Source: Nocardioides albidus (lineage in GTDB: Bacteria > Actinomycetota > Actinomycetes > Propionibacteriales > Nocardioidaceae). Taken from it: DNA of 45,092 bases. Below, one piece after another: positions 16,348 through 23,529 of this stretch. Made by a program: the position numbers and the translations under genes. Position 1 is the first letter of the stretch; each line of letters starts with the position of its first letter. The stretch is taken from positions 23,793 through 68,884 of the forward strand of contig NZ_VDMP01000026.1 in NCBI RefSeq assembly GCF_006335005.1, given 5' to 3'. The notes beneath the pieces are model-generated. The model searched no databases. It was not told the origin of the DNA and saw nothing but the letters and a program-made list of their open reading frames with translations.

Positions 16348-16722
16348 ATGAGCATCCCGGTGGATCCCGCGGACCTGCGCCAGGCCCTGGCCGACTTCGA
16401 CAGCGGCTATCTGCTGACCACCTCCTCGCCGCAGGTGAAGGTCGTCACCGTCGACCCGGTCGCCGGCGACGACGGCACGCTGCGGGTCGCCGGTCCGGGC
16501 CGCGGCACGCTGCGCAACCTCGCCGAGAATCCCACCGTCACCGTCGTCTTCCCGCCCCGCGAGCGTCACGGCTACACGCTGCTGGTCGACGGCACCGCGC
16601 GGGTCGAGGGCGAGGACGTCGTCGTCGCCCCGACGGCCGCGGTCCTCCACCGCCCGGCCGCCCATGCCGACGGCCCGCTCCCGCCTGACGGCTGCGGCCA
16701 CGACTGCGCCCCGGTGACCTGA
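16348..16722 (+). CDS. Pyridoxamine 5'-phosphate oxidase-like split-barrel protein, 124 aa
   Basis: The segment LRVAGPGRGTLRNLAENPTVTVVFPPRERHGYTLLVDGTARVEG matches the FMN- or F420-binding split barrel of small PNPOx-like proteins, in which one strand aligns the cofactor phosphate. At 124 aa it is a single-domain member. The C-terminus carries C-G-H-D-C (DGCGHDCAPVT), an unusual Cys/His pair that might hold a metal. Substrate unknown. It is followed after 5 bp by the VOC gene, so they probably form an operon. Confidence 0.7.
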   Translation: MSIPVDPADLRQALADFDSGYLLTTSSPQVKVVTVDPVAGDDGTLRVAGPGRGTLRNLAENPTVTVVFPPRERHGYTLLVDGTARVEGEDVVVAPTAAVLHRPAAHADGPLPPDGCGHDCAPVT

Positions 16723-16727
16723 GCGCG

Positions 16728-17459
16728 ATGAGCCCGTCCTGGATCACCGCCTTCCTCGACAACGCGCCGCAGCACCACCACGAGAGCGTCGGGTTCTGGC
16801 AGGAGGCCACCGGCTACGCCGTCTCGCCACCGCGCGGCGACCATGACGAGTTCGCCACGCTCCTCCCGCCCGACGGCGACGCCTTCCTCAAGGTCCAGCG
16901 GCGCCACGCCGGCGCCGACCGGATCCACCTCGACCTCCACGTCCCCGACCCGCTGGCCGCGGCGGACGCCGCCCGCGTCGCCGGCGCGACGATCGTCGCC
17001 GACCGGGGTTACGTCGTGATGGCCTCGCCCGCCGGCTTCGTCTTCTGCTTCGTCGACCACCCCGCGTCCCGGCGACCGGCCGCCACCGTGCACGGCCCGG
17101 GATCCGCCGTGCGGGTGGCCCAGGTGTCGATCGACGTCCCGCGGCCGGCGTACGACAGGGAGCTGGCCTTCTGGACCGCCGTCACCGGCTGGCCGCAGCG
17201 CGCGTCGTCGGTGACCGAGGACTTCCGCTTCCTCGTCGCGCCGCAGGGTCAGCCGCTGGGCCTGCTCCTCCAGCGGCTCGGCGCCGACGACACCGGTGAG
17301 GTCCGGGCCCACCTCGACTGGGCGACCACCGACCGGGCGGCCGAGACCGAGCGCCATCTCGGGCTCGGTGCCCGGGTGCTCGCGCAGCACCGGTACTGGA
17401 CCGTGCTCGCCGACCCCGTCGGCCGGGTCTACTGCCTCACCGATCAGGACCCGGGGTGA
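16728..17459 (+). CDS. Two-domain VOC (glyoxalase/dioxygenase superfamily) protein, 243 aa
   Basis: Two vicinal-oxygen-chelate modules in tandem. The first is about 5-115 (ITAFLDNAPQHHHESVGFWQEATGY to ASPAGFVFCFVD). The second is about 120-240 (AQVSIDVPRPAYDRELAFWTAVTGWP to LADPVGRVYCLTD). Both repeat the F-W-x-x-x-T-G-x hallmark and the A-x-P-x-G-x-x-x-C closing strand. VOC proteins include dioxygenases, glyoxalases and drug-binding proteins; the metal ligands cannot be assigned with certainty. It overlaps the convergent ABC1-type gene by 23 bp at the 3' end. Confidence 0.8.
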   Translation: MSPSWITAFLDNAPQHHHESVGFWQEATGYAVSPPRGDHDEFATLLPPDGDAFLKVQRRHAGADRIHLDLHVPDPLAAADAARVAGATIVADRGYVVMASPAGFVFCFVDHPASRRPAATVHGPGSAVRVAQVSIDVPRPAYDRELAFWTAVTGWPQRASSVTEDFRFLVAPQGQPLGLLLQRLGADDTGEVRAHLDWATTDRAAETERHLGLGARVLAQHRYWTVLADPVGRVYCLTDQDPG

Positions 17460-18780
17460 AGCCCGGCAGGAACTCCTGCATGATCGCCCGGAACGGCGCC
17501 TCGGCCTCGAGCTGGCTGAGGACGCCCACGCCGCCGAGCCAGGTCCGGTGGATGAGGACGTACGACGGCGGCAGGTTGAGCTTGATGCTCACCGTGTAGG
17601 CCGGGTCCCTGGGGTTGTTGATCCGCTGGAACTGCTCGCGCATCCACTCCCGGCTGAACCGGAACCGCTCCACCAGCGTGGGATCGACGAACGGGGCGAG
17701 GTAGTCCATCAGCAGCTCCGGCTCGATCCGGATCCGGTCCTTGAGGAAGCCCTCCTCGCGCAGCCCGGCGATCAGCGCATCCCCGTCGCCGGCGGCGCAG
17801 AGCGTGATCAGCCGACCCATCGGCTCGGGCAGCCCCCGCTGCGGCAGGCGCGCGACCGCGCCGTAGTCGAGAACCCCCATCCGGCCGGGGCTTCCGTCGT
17901 CGTTCGGGATCACCCGGAAGTTCCCCGGATGCGGATCGGCGTGCAGGAGGCCGGTGCGGGCCGGGCCGGAGAACAGGAAGCGGGTGAAGATCTCGCCGTA
18001 GTGGTCGCGTTCGAGCGGGGTGCCGCCGGAGATGATCGACGCCAGCGAGCCCGCTGAATCCAGCCACTCGGTGACCAGCACCCTTGGACCGACCGCGACC
18101 ACGTCGGGCACCACGATCCACGGATCGTCACCGAACGCCTGCGCGAACTCCCGCTGCGCCTCGGCCTCCAGGTCGTAGTCGAGCTCCTCGCGAGCGCGCG
18201 CCTGGACCTCTTCGACGAGCGGCTTCATGTCGACCCCGGGGATGAGCGGGCCGATCGCGCGGGCGGCCCGCGCCAGGGTGCGCAGGTCGGCCATCAGGGC
18301 GTCGCCGGCATTGGGGTACTGCACCTTCACCGCGACCCGGCGTCCGTCGTACCACCGGCCCTCGTGCACCTGCCCGATGCTCGCCGCCGCCGTCGGCGCC
18401 CCGTCGAGCCAGACCAGGCGCTCCTTCCAGTCCTCACCGAGGTCCTCGGCGAGGATGTTGCGCACCGTCTGGGTCGGCATCGGGGGAGCCGAGTCCTGCA
18501 GGCGGGTCAGCTGCTCGCGGTACGGCGCCGCCATCTCCTCGGGCAGCGCGGACTCGAGCACGCTGAGGGCCTGGCCGAACTTCATCGCGCCGCCCTTGAG
18601 CTCGCCCAGGGTCTTGAACAGCTGCTCGGCCGTGCGCTGCTGGATCTCGCTCATCACGGCCTCGGCCGGAGCCCCGCCGAGGCGCCGGCCGAAGCCGACC
18701 GCCGTGCGCCCGGCGTACCCGAGGGGGAGCGCCGCGAGCCGCGCCGTGCGCGCCGCGGCCTTCCGGGGGAGGTCAGCCAT
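17437..18780 (-). CDS. ABC1/UbiB (AarF) family atypical kinase-like protein, 447 aa
   Basis: Signature elements are seen in order: the N-terminal K-x-G-Q motif (LKGGAMKFGQALS), the Ala-rich loop AAASIGQVHEGRWYDGRRVAVKVQYP, the catalytic-loop analogue LLHADPHPGNFRV, and the metal motif LDYGAVARL. UbiB/ABC1 proteins bind ATP and influence lipid or quinone metabolism rather than acting as protein kinases. Actinobacteria commonly carry a paralogue of this length. Start ATG 18780 follows GACACT by 6 nt; GTG 18813 and ATG 18798 are alternatives. The 3' end overlaps the VOC gene by 23 bp. Confidence 0.87.
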   Translation of the reverse strand: MADLPRKAAARTARLAALPLGYAGRTAVGFGRRLGGAPAEAVMSEIQQRTAEQLFKTLGELKGGAMKFGQALSVLESALPEEMAAPYREQLTRLQDSAPPMPTQTVRNILAEDLGEDWKERLVWLDGAPTAAASIGQVHEGRWYDGRRVAVKVQYPNAGDALMADLRTLARAARAIGPLIPGVDMKPLVEEVQARAREELDYDLEAEAQREFAQAFGDDPWIVVPDVVAVGPRVLVTEWLDSAGSLASIISGGTPLERDHYGEIFTRFLFSGPARTGLLHADPHPGNFRVIPNDDGSPGRMGVLDYGAVARLPQRGLPEPMGRLITLCAAGDGDALIAGLREEGFLKDRIRIEPELLMDYLAPFVDPTLVERFRFSREWMREQFQRINNPRDPAYTVSIKLNLPPSYVLIHRTWLGGVGVLSQLEAEAPFRAIMQEFLPGFTPGPDR

Positions 18781-18786
18781 GGGACC

Positions 18787-18792
18787 AGTGTC
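18787..18792 (-). promoter_or_regulatory. -10 box (GACACT) of the ABC1-type gene
   Basis: Minus-strand hexamer keeping A2 and T6, 6 nt before ATG 18780. Confidence 0.4.
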
Positions 18793-18831
18793 GGTCATCG
18801 GCCCAACCGACACCGGGGATATGCGTCGGCC

Positions 18832-18871
18832 GGGTCCGCCGGTCCGCCGGGTCCGCCGGGTCCGCCGGGTC
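18832..18871. repeat. Short tandem repeat, about four units of GTCCGCCGG
   Basis: Units of 8-9 bp (GTCCGCCGG) run from about 18834 to 18868 in the 109-bp gap between msrA and the ABC1-type gene. A slippage-prone run; no coding role seen. Confidence 0.7.
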
Positions 18872-18889
18872 GGCTGCGCCAGGCGAGCC

Positions 18890-19534
18890 TCAGGCGGTCT
18901 CCGGGAACGGGATCCCGGTGTTCGCGTGGCAGCGGTAGCCGTTGGGCACCTTGTGGAGGTACTGCTGGTGGTGCGGCTCGGCGTAGTAGTACGGCCCGGC
19001 CGGCTCGATCTCCGTGGTGATCCGGCCGTAGCCGCGGTCGGCGATCTCGTCGCCGTACACCTTCGTCAGCTCGCGGGCGGTCTGCTCCTGCTCGGGCGTC
19101 GTGAAGTAGATCGCCGAGCGGTACTGCGTGCCGACGTCGTTGCCCTGGCGCATGCCCTGGGTCGGGTCGTGGACCACGAAGAACTGCTTGACCAGGTCGG
19201 CGTAGGAGACGCGGTCGGGGTCGAACACGATCCGGACGGCCTCGGTGTGGCCGGTGCGACCGCTGCAGACCTCCTCGTACGTCGGGTTCGGGGTCGCGCC
19301 GCCGGCGTACCCGACGGAGGTCGACCAGACGCCGGGGATCTGCCAGTAGATCTCTTCGGCGCCCCAGAAGCAGCCGAGGCCGAAGACCGCGACCTCGAGA
19401 CCGTCGGGGACCTCGTCGGTGACGAGGGGGGCGTCGAGGACCTCGTGGCGCGTGGGGAGGGCGAAGGTGGGGGTGGTGCGGCCGGGCAGCGCCTCGGCGG
19501 GGTCGATCAGCTCGGTCTTGCGGCGGGAGAACAT
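18890..19534 (-). CDS. msrA: Peptide methionine (S)-S-oxide reductase MsrA, 214 aa
   Basis: Reduces methionine-S-sulfoxide in proteins and free methionine in the cytoplasm. The catalytic motif G-C-F-W-G has the sulfenic-acid Cys at residue 55 (VFGLGCFWGAEE). Further family stretches are YAGGATPNPTYEEVCSGRTGHTEAV, GNDVGTQYRSAIY and EPHHQQYLHKVPNGYRCH. A 45-residue N-terminal extension with LPTRHEVLDAPLVTDEVPDGLE is common in longer actinobacterial and plant-like MsrA. Start ATG 19534 lies 6 nt after GACAAT. The ABC1-type gene follows 109 bp downstream with its own -10 box. Confidence 0.93.
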   Translation of the reverse strand: MFSRRKTELIDPAEALPGRTTPTFALPTRHEVLDAPLVTDEVPDGLEVAVFGLGCFWGAEEIYWQIPGVWSTSVGYAGGATPNPTYEEVCSGRTGHTEAVRIVFDPDRVSYADLVKQFFVVHDPTQGMRQGNDVGTQYRSAIYFTTPEQEQTARELTKVYGDEIADRGYGRITTEIEPAGPYYYAEPHHQQYLHKVPNGYRCHANTGIPFPETA

Positions 19535-19540
19535 GGCTCC

Positions 19541-19546
19541 ATTGTC
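19541..19546 (-). promoter_or_regulatory. -10 box (GACAAT) of msrA
   Basis: Minus-strand hexamer, 6 nt before ATG 19534; no Shine-Dalgarno. Confidence 0.45.
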
Positions 19547-19673
19547 GCCGCGAGGGCAAGGGCCGTGGAAGAACGACGGTCGTCGGCGACGACGCCTACC
19601 TGACGCTGCTCGACAAGGCTGCGGCGCTGCGGAGATCGCCATGGCGCTCGACCGCGCCGTGCCGCGGCTTGAG

Positions 19674-19679
19674 TAGGCT
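19674..19679 (+). promoter_or_regulatory. -10 box (TAGGCT) of metB, leaderless
   Basis: TANNNT hexamer 6 nt before GTG 19686; no Shine-Dalgarno. Confidence 0.5.
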
Positions 19680-19685
19680 CGAACG

Positions 19686-20858
19686 GTGAGCGACAACCAC
19701 ATCGACGAGCACCTCGACGGCGCCGGCTTCGAGACCCGGGCCATCCACGCCGGCTATCGCCCCGACCCGACCACCGGCGCGGTGATCCCGCCCATCTACG
19801 CGACCTCGACCTATGCCCAGGACGGCGTGGGCGGGCTGCGCGGCGGCTACGAGTACAGCCGCTCGGCGAACCCGACGCGCACCGCGCTGGAGTCCACCCT
19901 CGCGGCTCTCGAGGGGGCTGCCCACGGGTTCGCGTTCGCCTCGGGACTGGCCGCGGAGGACACCTTGATCCGGGCGCTGTGCAAGCCGGGCGACCACGTG
20001 GTGCTGCCCAACGACGCCTACGGCGGCACCTTCCGACTCTTCGACAAGGTCGCCACGGTGTGGGGGATCGAGCACAGCCCGGCTCCGGTGACCGACGTCG
20101 ACGCCGTCCGCGCCGCGATCCGGCCCGGCGCCACGCGGATGGTCTGGGTGGAGACGCCCACCAACCCGCTGCTGTCGATCGGTGACATCGAGGCCCTGGC
20201 CGCGGTGGCCCACGACGCGGGCGCCCTGCTCGTCGTCGACAACACCTTCGCGTCGTCGTACCTCCAGCAGCCGCTGGCCCTCGGCGCCGACGTCGTCGTC
20301 CACTCGACGACGAAGTACGCCGGCGGCCACTCCGACGTCGTCGGCGGCGCGCTCGTGGTGGACGACGACGCGCTGGCCGAGCGGATCGGCTTCCACCAGA
20401 ACTCCATCGGCGGCGTGGCCGGCCCGTTCGACTCGTGGCTGGTGCTGCGCGGCCTCAAGACCCTCGCCCTGCGCATGGAGCGGCACAGCGACAACGCCGA
20501 GAAGGTCGCGGACTTCCTCGCGCGGCATCCCGCGGTCAGCCAGGTGATCTACCCCGGGCTGCCTGACCACCCCGGCCACGCCCTCGCGTCGCGGCAGATG
20601 AGGCGGTACGGCGGCATGGTGTCCTTCCGCGTGAAGGGCGGCGAGGAGCAGGCGCTCGCGATCTGCGCGGCGACGTCGGTCTTCACCCTCGGCGAGTCGC
20701 TCGGTGGGGTCGAGTCGCTCATCGAGCACCCCGGGCGGATGACGCACGCCAGCGTCGCGGGCACCGACCTCGAGGTCCCCGCCGACCTGATCCGGCTCAG
20801 CGTCGGGATCGAGACGTCCGAGGACCAGATCGCCGACCTCGAGCGGGCCTTGGGCTGA
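19686..20858 (+). CDS. metB: Cystathionine gamma-synthase MetB (Cys/Met-metabolism PLP enzyme), 390 aa
   Basis: Fold-type I PLP enzyme of transsulfuration, joining cysteine to an activated homoserine to give cystathionine. It has FETRAIHAGYRPDPTTGAVIPPIY at the start, the Y-x-x-S-R-x-x-N-P-T motif (YEYSRSANPTR), the Asp of VVDNTFASSYLQQPL, the cofactor Lys210 in HSTTKYAGGHSD, and LGESLGGVESLIEHPG near the end. Length is typical. A gamma-lyase role cannot be excluded from sequence. metB next to greA-mca is also the order recalled for M. tuberculosis (Rv1079). The 40-bp repeats begin 59 bp after its stop. Confidence 0.9.
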   Translation: MSDNHIDEHLDGAGFETRAIHAGYRPDPTTGAVIPPIYATSTYAQDGVGGLRGGYEYSRSANPTRTALESTLAALEGAAHGFAFASGLAAEDTLIRALCKPGDHVVLPNDAYGGTFRLFDKVATVWGIEHSPAPVTDVDAVRAAIRPGATRMVWVETPTNPLLSIGDIEALAAVAHDAGALLVVDNTFASSYLQQPLALGADVVVHSTTKYAGGHSDVVGGALVVDDDALAERIGFHQNSIGGVAGPFDSWLVLRGLKTLALRMERHSDNAEKVADFLARHPAVSQVIYPGLPDHPGHALASRQMRRYGGMVSFRVKGGEEQALAICAATSVFTLGESLGGVESLIEHPGRMTHASVAGTDLEVPADLIRLSVGIETSEDQIADLERALG

Positions 20859-20917
20859 TCGCCAACCCTCGCCCGGGGGTGTCCTCGCCCCGGCTGGGGC
20901 CCCCGCTCCGCGGTAGC

Positions 20918-20957
20918 GTCATACGAATGGTGGCCTTGAGCCCTCGCGACGTATGAC
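20918..20957 (+). repeat. 40-bp palindrome-ended repeat, copy 1
   Basis: Begins GTCATACGAA and ends CGTATGAC; the outer 8 bp are perfect inverted repeats. The inside carries GTGGCCTTGAGCCCTCG. Confidence 0.9.
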
Positions 20958-20989
20958 GTCCCGGCCCCGCCGGTGGGTCGGCGCGCAGC

Positions 20990-21029
20990 GTCATACGAAG
21001 GGGGGCCTTGAGCCCTCGGAGCGTATGAC
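20990..21029 (+). repeat. 40-bp palindrome-ended repeat, copy 2
   Basis: Same ends and length as copy 1, 72 bp downstream; inside reads GGGGCCTTGAGCCCTCG. The 32-bp spacer between copies is conserved as well. Confidence 0.9.
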
Positions 21030-21061
21030 GTCCCGGCCCGGCCGGTGGGTCGGCGCGTAGC

Positions 21062-21101
21062 GTCATACGAATCGTGGCCTCCAGCCCTCGCAACGTATGA
21101 C
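21062..21101 (+). repeat. 40-bp palindrome-ended repeat, copy 3
   Basis: Again 72 bp on. Differs at two positions only from the reversed copy 4 near 30 kb; inside reads GTGGCCTCCAGCCCTCG. Confidence 0.9.
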
Positions 21102-21155
21102 GTCCCCGCCCCGCCGGAGGACCCGCACGTCGGGGAGCGGCGAAGGGCGAGCGTC

Positions 21156-21161
21156 TAGCCT
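21156..21161 (+). promoter_or_regulatory. -10 box (TAGCCT), leaderless
   Basis: TANNNT hexamer 6 nt before ATG 21168; no Shine-Dalgarno. Confidence 0.5.
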
Positions 21162-21167
21162 GAGCAG

Positions 21168-22517
21168 ATGAGCGAGGGACCCGCCGAGACGCCCGCCGAG
21201 GAGTCAGCCGAGACGCCCGCCGAGGAGGCGGCGTCCCGGGCTGCGCAGGACCACGCGGTGCGGGAGGCGGAGGAGGACGAGCCGCCGCTGGGGCCCGACG
21301 AGGGGGAGCGTGAGGAGCGGCTGTTCCGCCGCTTCGCGCACCAGTGGGCGCTGGCCCGCGAGCGGGAGCGGCGGCAGGGGCCGCTGTCGTTCGCGACCGG
21401 GCCGTCCAACCTGCGCCGCGCGGAGGTGCCCTACGGGCTCGACCTCGCCGCGGGATGGGCCTGGCGGCTGCTGCTGATCGCGGGCGCGGGCTACGTCCTG
21501 ATCTGGCTGGTCGGCTACTTCGCCGTCGTGACCATCCCTCTGGCGGTCGCCCTCCTGATCAGCGCTCTCGCCGCGCCGTTCGTCAGCCTGATCTCACGCT
21601 CCGGGGTGCCGCGCGGGCTCTCGGCGCTGCTGGTGGTCGTGTTCGGGTTCGCGATCGTCGGCTCCCTGCTCAGCTTCGCCGGCCAGCAGGTCGCGGCCGG
21701 CGCCCACGATCTCGCGGACTCGACCGTGCAGGGCCTGCAGGAGATCCGGGACTGGCTCCAGGACGGGCCGCTCAACGCCAGCGACTCGCAGATCAACGAC
21801 TACATCAAGAGCGCCCAGGACCTGATCAGCGAGCGCTCCAAGGACGGCGGGGTCCTCTCCCAGGTCAGTGAGGTGGGCACGGCGGTCGGGCACGTCGTCG
21901 CGGGCTTCTTCATCGCGCTGTTCGCGACCTACTTCTTCCTCGCCGACGGCGCGCGGATCTGGGCGTGGGTCGTCCGGCTGGCTCCGCGGGTGGCGCGGGC
22001 GCGGATGGACAGCTCGGGCCGGGTGGCCTGGCTCTCGCTCGTGCAGTTCGTCCGGGCCACCGTCGTCGTCGCCCTGGTCGACGCCACCGGCATCGCCATC
22101 GGCGCCGCCGTGCTGAACGTGCCGTTCGTGCTGGCGATCGGCGTCCTGGTCTTCCTGGGCTCGTTCGTGCCGATGATCGGCGCGACGATCGCCGGCAGCG
22201 TCGCCATCCTGGTGGCGCTGGTCGACCAGGGGCCGGTCACGGCGCTGCTGATGCTCGCCGTGGTGGTCGGTGTGCAGCAGCTCGAGGGCCACGTGCTCCA
22301 GCCGTTCCTGCTCGGGCGCTGGGTCTCCCTGCACCCGCTGGGCGTCATCCTCGCCATCGCCTGCGGCGTGCTGGTGGCGGGGATCGCGGGCGCGCTGGTC
22401 GCCGTACCGCTGGCGGCGGCGGCGAACGCCGTCGTGCTGCACCTGGCCGAGATGGCCGAACCGCCGGCCTCCGAGGAGGAGACCGGCGGTCCGGAGGAGG
22501 AACGTCAGCCGGCGTAG
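21168..22517 (+). CDS. AI-2E family transporter (PerM-like membrane protein), 449 aa
   Basis: A charged 80-residue N-terminus contains a short repeat (AETPAEESAETPAEEAA) and is predicted cytoplasmic and disordered. About eight membrane helices follow, with the family's amphipathic stretch between helices (LADSTVQGLQEIRDWLQDG), the AGFFIALFATYFFLADG helix, and the C-terminal GSFVPMIGATIAGSVAILVAL and VGVQQLEGHVLQPFLLGRWVSLHPLGVILAI motifs. The family was named for AI-2 export, but members also act as Na+/H+ antiporters or with other solutes; no substrate is implied here. The last 13 bp overlap greA on the other strand. The gene is inserted between metB and greA relative to M. tuberculosis. Confidence 0.88.
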   Translation: MSEGPAETPAEESAETPAEEAASRAAQDHAVREAEEDEPPLGPDEGEREERLFRRFAHQWALARERERRQGPLSFATGPSNLRRAEVPYGLDLAAGWAWRLLLIAGAGYVLIWLVGYFAVVTIPLAVALLISALAAPFVSLISRSGVPRGLSALLVVVFGFAIVGSLLSFAGQQVAAGAHDLADSTVQGLQEIRDWLQDGPLNASDSQINDYIKSAQDLISERSKDGGVLSQVSEVGTAVGHVVAGFFIALFATYFFLADGARIWAWVVRLAPRVARARMDSSGRVAWLSLVQFVRATVVVALVDATGIAIGAAVLNVPFVLAIGVLVFLGSFVPMIGATIAGSVAILVALVDQGPVTALLMLAVVVGVQQLEGHVLQPFLLGRWVSLHPLGVILAIACGVLVAGIAGALVAVPLAAAANAVVLHLAEMAEPPASEEETGGPEEERQPA

Positions 22518-23011
22518 GGCTTGGCGTCGAGGATGATCACGGTCTGCGGCTTGCCGTTGACCTCGTAGCTCACGGTCTCGCCCTTGCTGCGGCCGTTGAT
22601 GGCCTGGCCGAGCGGCGACTGCGGCGAGTAGACGGTGAGCCCCTCGGGGTCGATCTCGCGCGCGCCGAGGAGGAAGGACTCCGCCTCGTCGTCGTCATCG
22701 CCCTCGAACTTGTAGGTCACGACCATGCCGGGCTCGACGACACCGTCGTCGGGAGGCGTCTCGCCGACCTCGGCGCGGCGCAGCATGTCCTTGAGCTGGA
22801 GGATGCGGGCCTCGTTCTTGCCCTGCTCCTCGCGGGCGGCGTGGTAGCCGCCGTTCTCCTTCAGGTCACCCTCGTCGCGCGCGGCGCTGATCTCGGCGAC
22901 GATCTCGGCTCGGCGCGGCCCCTCGAGATGCTCCAGCTCGGCCTGCAGCTTGTCGTAGGCGTCCTGGGTCAGCCAGATCGTGTTCTGGCCGCTCTGGTCG
23001 GTCTGCGTCAT
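22505..23011 (-). CDS. greA: Transcription elongation factor GreA, 168 aa
   Basis: Enters the secondary channel of RNA polymerase and stimulates cleavage of backtracked RNA. The N-terminal antiparallel coiled coil (about 12-85) has the acidic tip D-E-G-D-L-K-E-N in EISAARDEGDLKENGGYHAAREEQGK. The C-terminal FKBP-like domain includes VVTYKFEGDDDDEAESFLLG and SPQSPLGQAINGRSKGETVSYEV. Length is typical of actinobacterial GreA. ATG 23011 has GGAG 6 nt upstream. A palindrome at 23037-23052 lies just upstream in the leader or promoter. The 3' end overlaps the AI-2E gene by 13 bp. Confidence 0.96.
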   Translation of the reverse strand: MTQTDQSGQNTIWLTQDAYDKLQAELEHLEGPRRAEIVAEISAARDEGDLKENGGYHAAREEQGKNEARILQLKDMLRRAEVGETPPDDGVVEPGMVVTYKFEGDDDDEAESFLLGAREIDPEGLTVYSPQSPLGQAINGRSKGETVSYEVNGKPQTVIILDAKPYAG

Positions 23012-23036
23012 GGGTGCTCCTGCACTGCTCGTTCGC

Positions 23037-23052
23037 GTACCCGTCCGGGTAC
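23037..23052 (-). promoter_or_regulatory. Perfect hairpin/palindrome upstream of greA
   Basis: GTACCCG (23037-23043) and CGGGTAC (23046-23052) pair around a 2-nt centre. It lies 26 nt before the greA ATG and just behind a TAAAGT/TAGAAC-like -10 region on the minus strand. It could be an operator over the start site or a leader hairpin. Confidence 0.5.
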
Positions 23053-23065
23053 AGAAGGTTCTACT

Positions 23066-23488
23066 TTACCGATAACGCGGCTGACCGGATGTCTTGCAGC
23101 CGATCCACTCGACCGTGGTGGCCCGGCGCTCGGTGCGGACGGTGACCCTCTGCACCGCCTCCTCGTCGCGTCCCGGGGTGAAGCTCGCCTCGCCGACGAC
23201 GGTCTTGTCGTGGGAGATCGCGCGGGCCTTGCAGGTCGCCTCGACCGGGCCGTCGCCGTAGGTCACCCGCACCCGGATCGTGGCGGTGTGGTCGTCGACG
23301 ATCTCGTGCCCGATCTCCTCCGAGGAGACCGCCGGGTCGGCGTGGAAGACCATCGCCCACACCAGCCAGCCGAGGAAGAGGACCGCCACCGCGCCGGCGC
23401 CCAGGACGACCGTCGTACGACGCCCGCGCGACGGGGCGCCGTAGCGTCGGGCCAGGGAGGATGTCGCCGGTTCGGGGGTCGAGCTCAC
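23066..23488 (-). CDS. DUF4307 single-pass membrane protein, 140 aa
   Basis: A cytoplasmic, Arg-rich N-terminus ([16 protein letters not shown]) is followed by one membrane helix ([20 protein letters not shown], about 27-46) and an extracytoplasmic beta-rich domain with two Cys ([10 protein letters not shown] and WIGCKTSG) that may pair. This architecture and its place between greA and mca match DUF4307 proteins such as Rv1081c. The function is unknown in all actinobacteria. Start GTG 23488 follows GACCAT by 6 nt. It precedes greA on the same strand, 54 bp away. Confidence 0.85.
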   Translation of the reverse strand: MSSTPEPATSSLARRYGAPSRGRRTTVVLGAGAVAVLFLGWLVWAMVFHADPAVSSEEIGHEIVDDHTATIRVRVTYGDGPVEATCKARAISHDKTVVGEASFTPGRDEEAVQRVTVRTERRATTVEWIGCKTSGQPRYR

Positions 23489-23494
23489 CGGTTC

Positions 23495-23500
23495 ATGGTC
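23495..23500 (-). promoter_or_regulatory. -10 box (GACCAT) of the DUF4307 gene
   Basis: Minus-strand hexamer with A2 and T6, 6 nt before GTG 23488. Confidence 0.4.
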
Positions 23501-23516
23501 TCACCCCGGTCTTTCC

Positions 23517-23522
23517 TACGAT
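23517..23522 (+). promoter_or_regulatory. -10 box (TACGAT) of mca, leaderless
   Basis: TANNNT hexamer 7 nt before ATG 23530. It excludes the in-frame ATG at 23521, which would lie inside the box. Confidence 0.55.
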
Positions 23523-23529
23523 GGTGCGC

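Larger units (their letters stand above)
20859..21167. other. 309-bp non-coding gap: repeat array and AI-2E gene promoter
   Basis: Nothing here looks coding. The gap holds three 40-bp palindrome-ended repeats spaced exactly 72 bp apart, then a G/C-rich stretch, then the -10 box at 21156-21161. Confidence 0.8.

Noticed and set aside
18832..18871. Regulatory site in the short GTCCGCCGG tandem run
   Set aside because: It looks like slippage of a GC-rich motif; no symmetry or promoter overlap beyond being upstream of the ABC1-type gene.
19560..19676. Remnant of a gene between msrA and metB (two frames giving DDAYLTLLDKAAAL and AAEIAMALDRAVPRLE)
   Set aside because: The pieces look protein-like and would join by one frameshift, but no family could be named and the region also serves as promoter for two genes. 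Too weak to annotate.
20918..21101. CRISPR array
   Set aside because: The repeats are evenly spaced, but the 32-bp spacers are nearly identical to each other and the units are palindromic. No cas genes are near.
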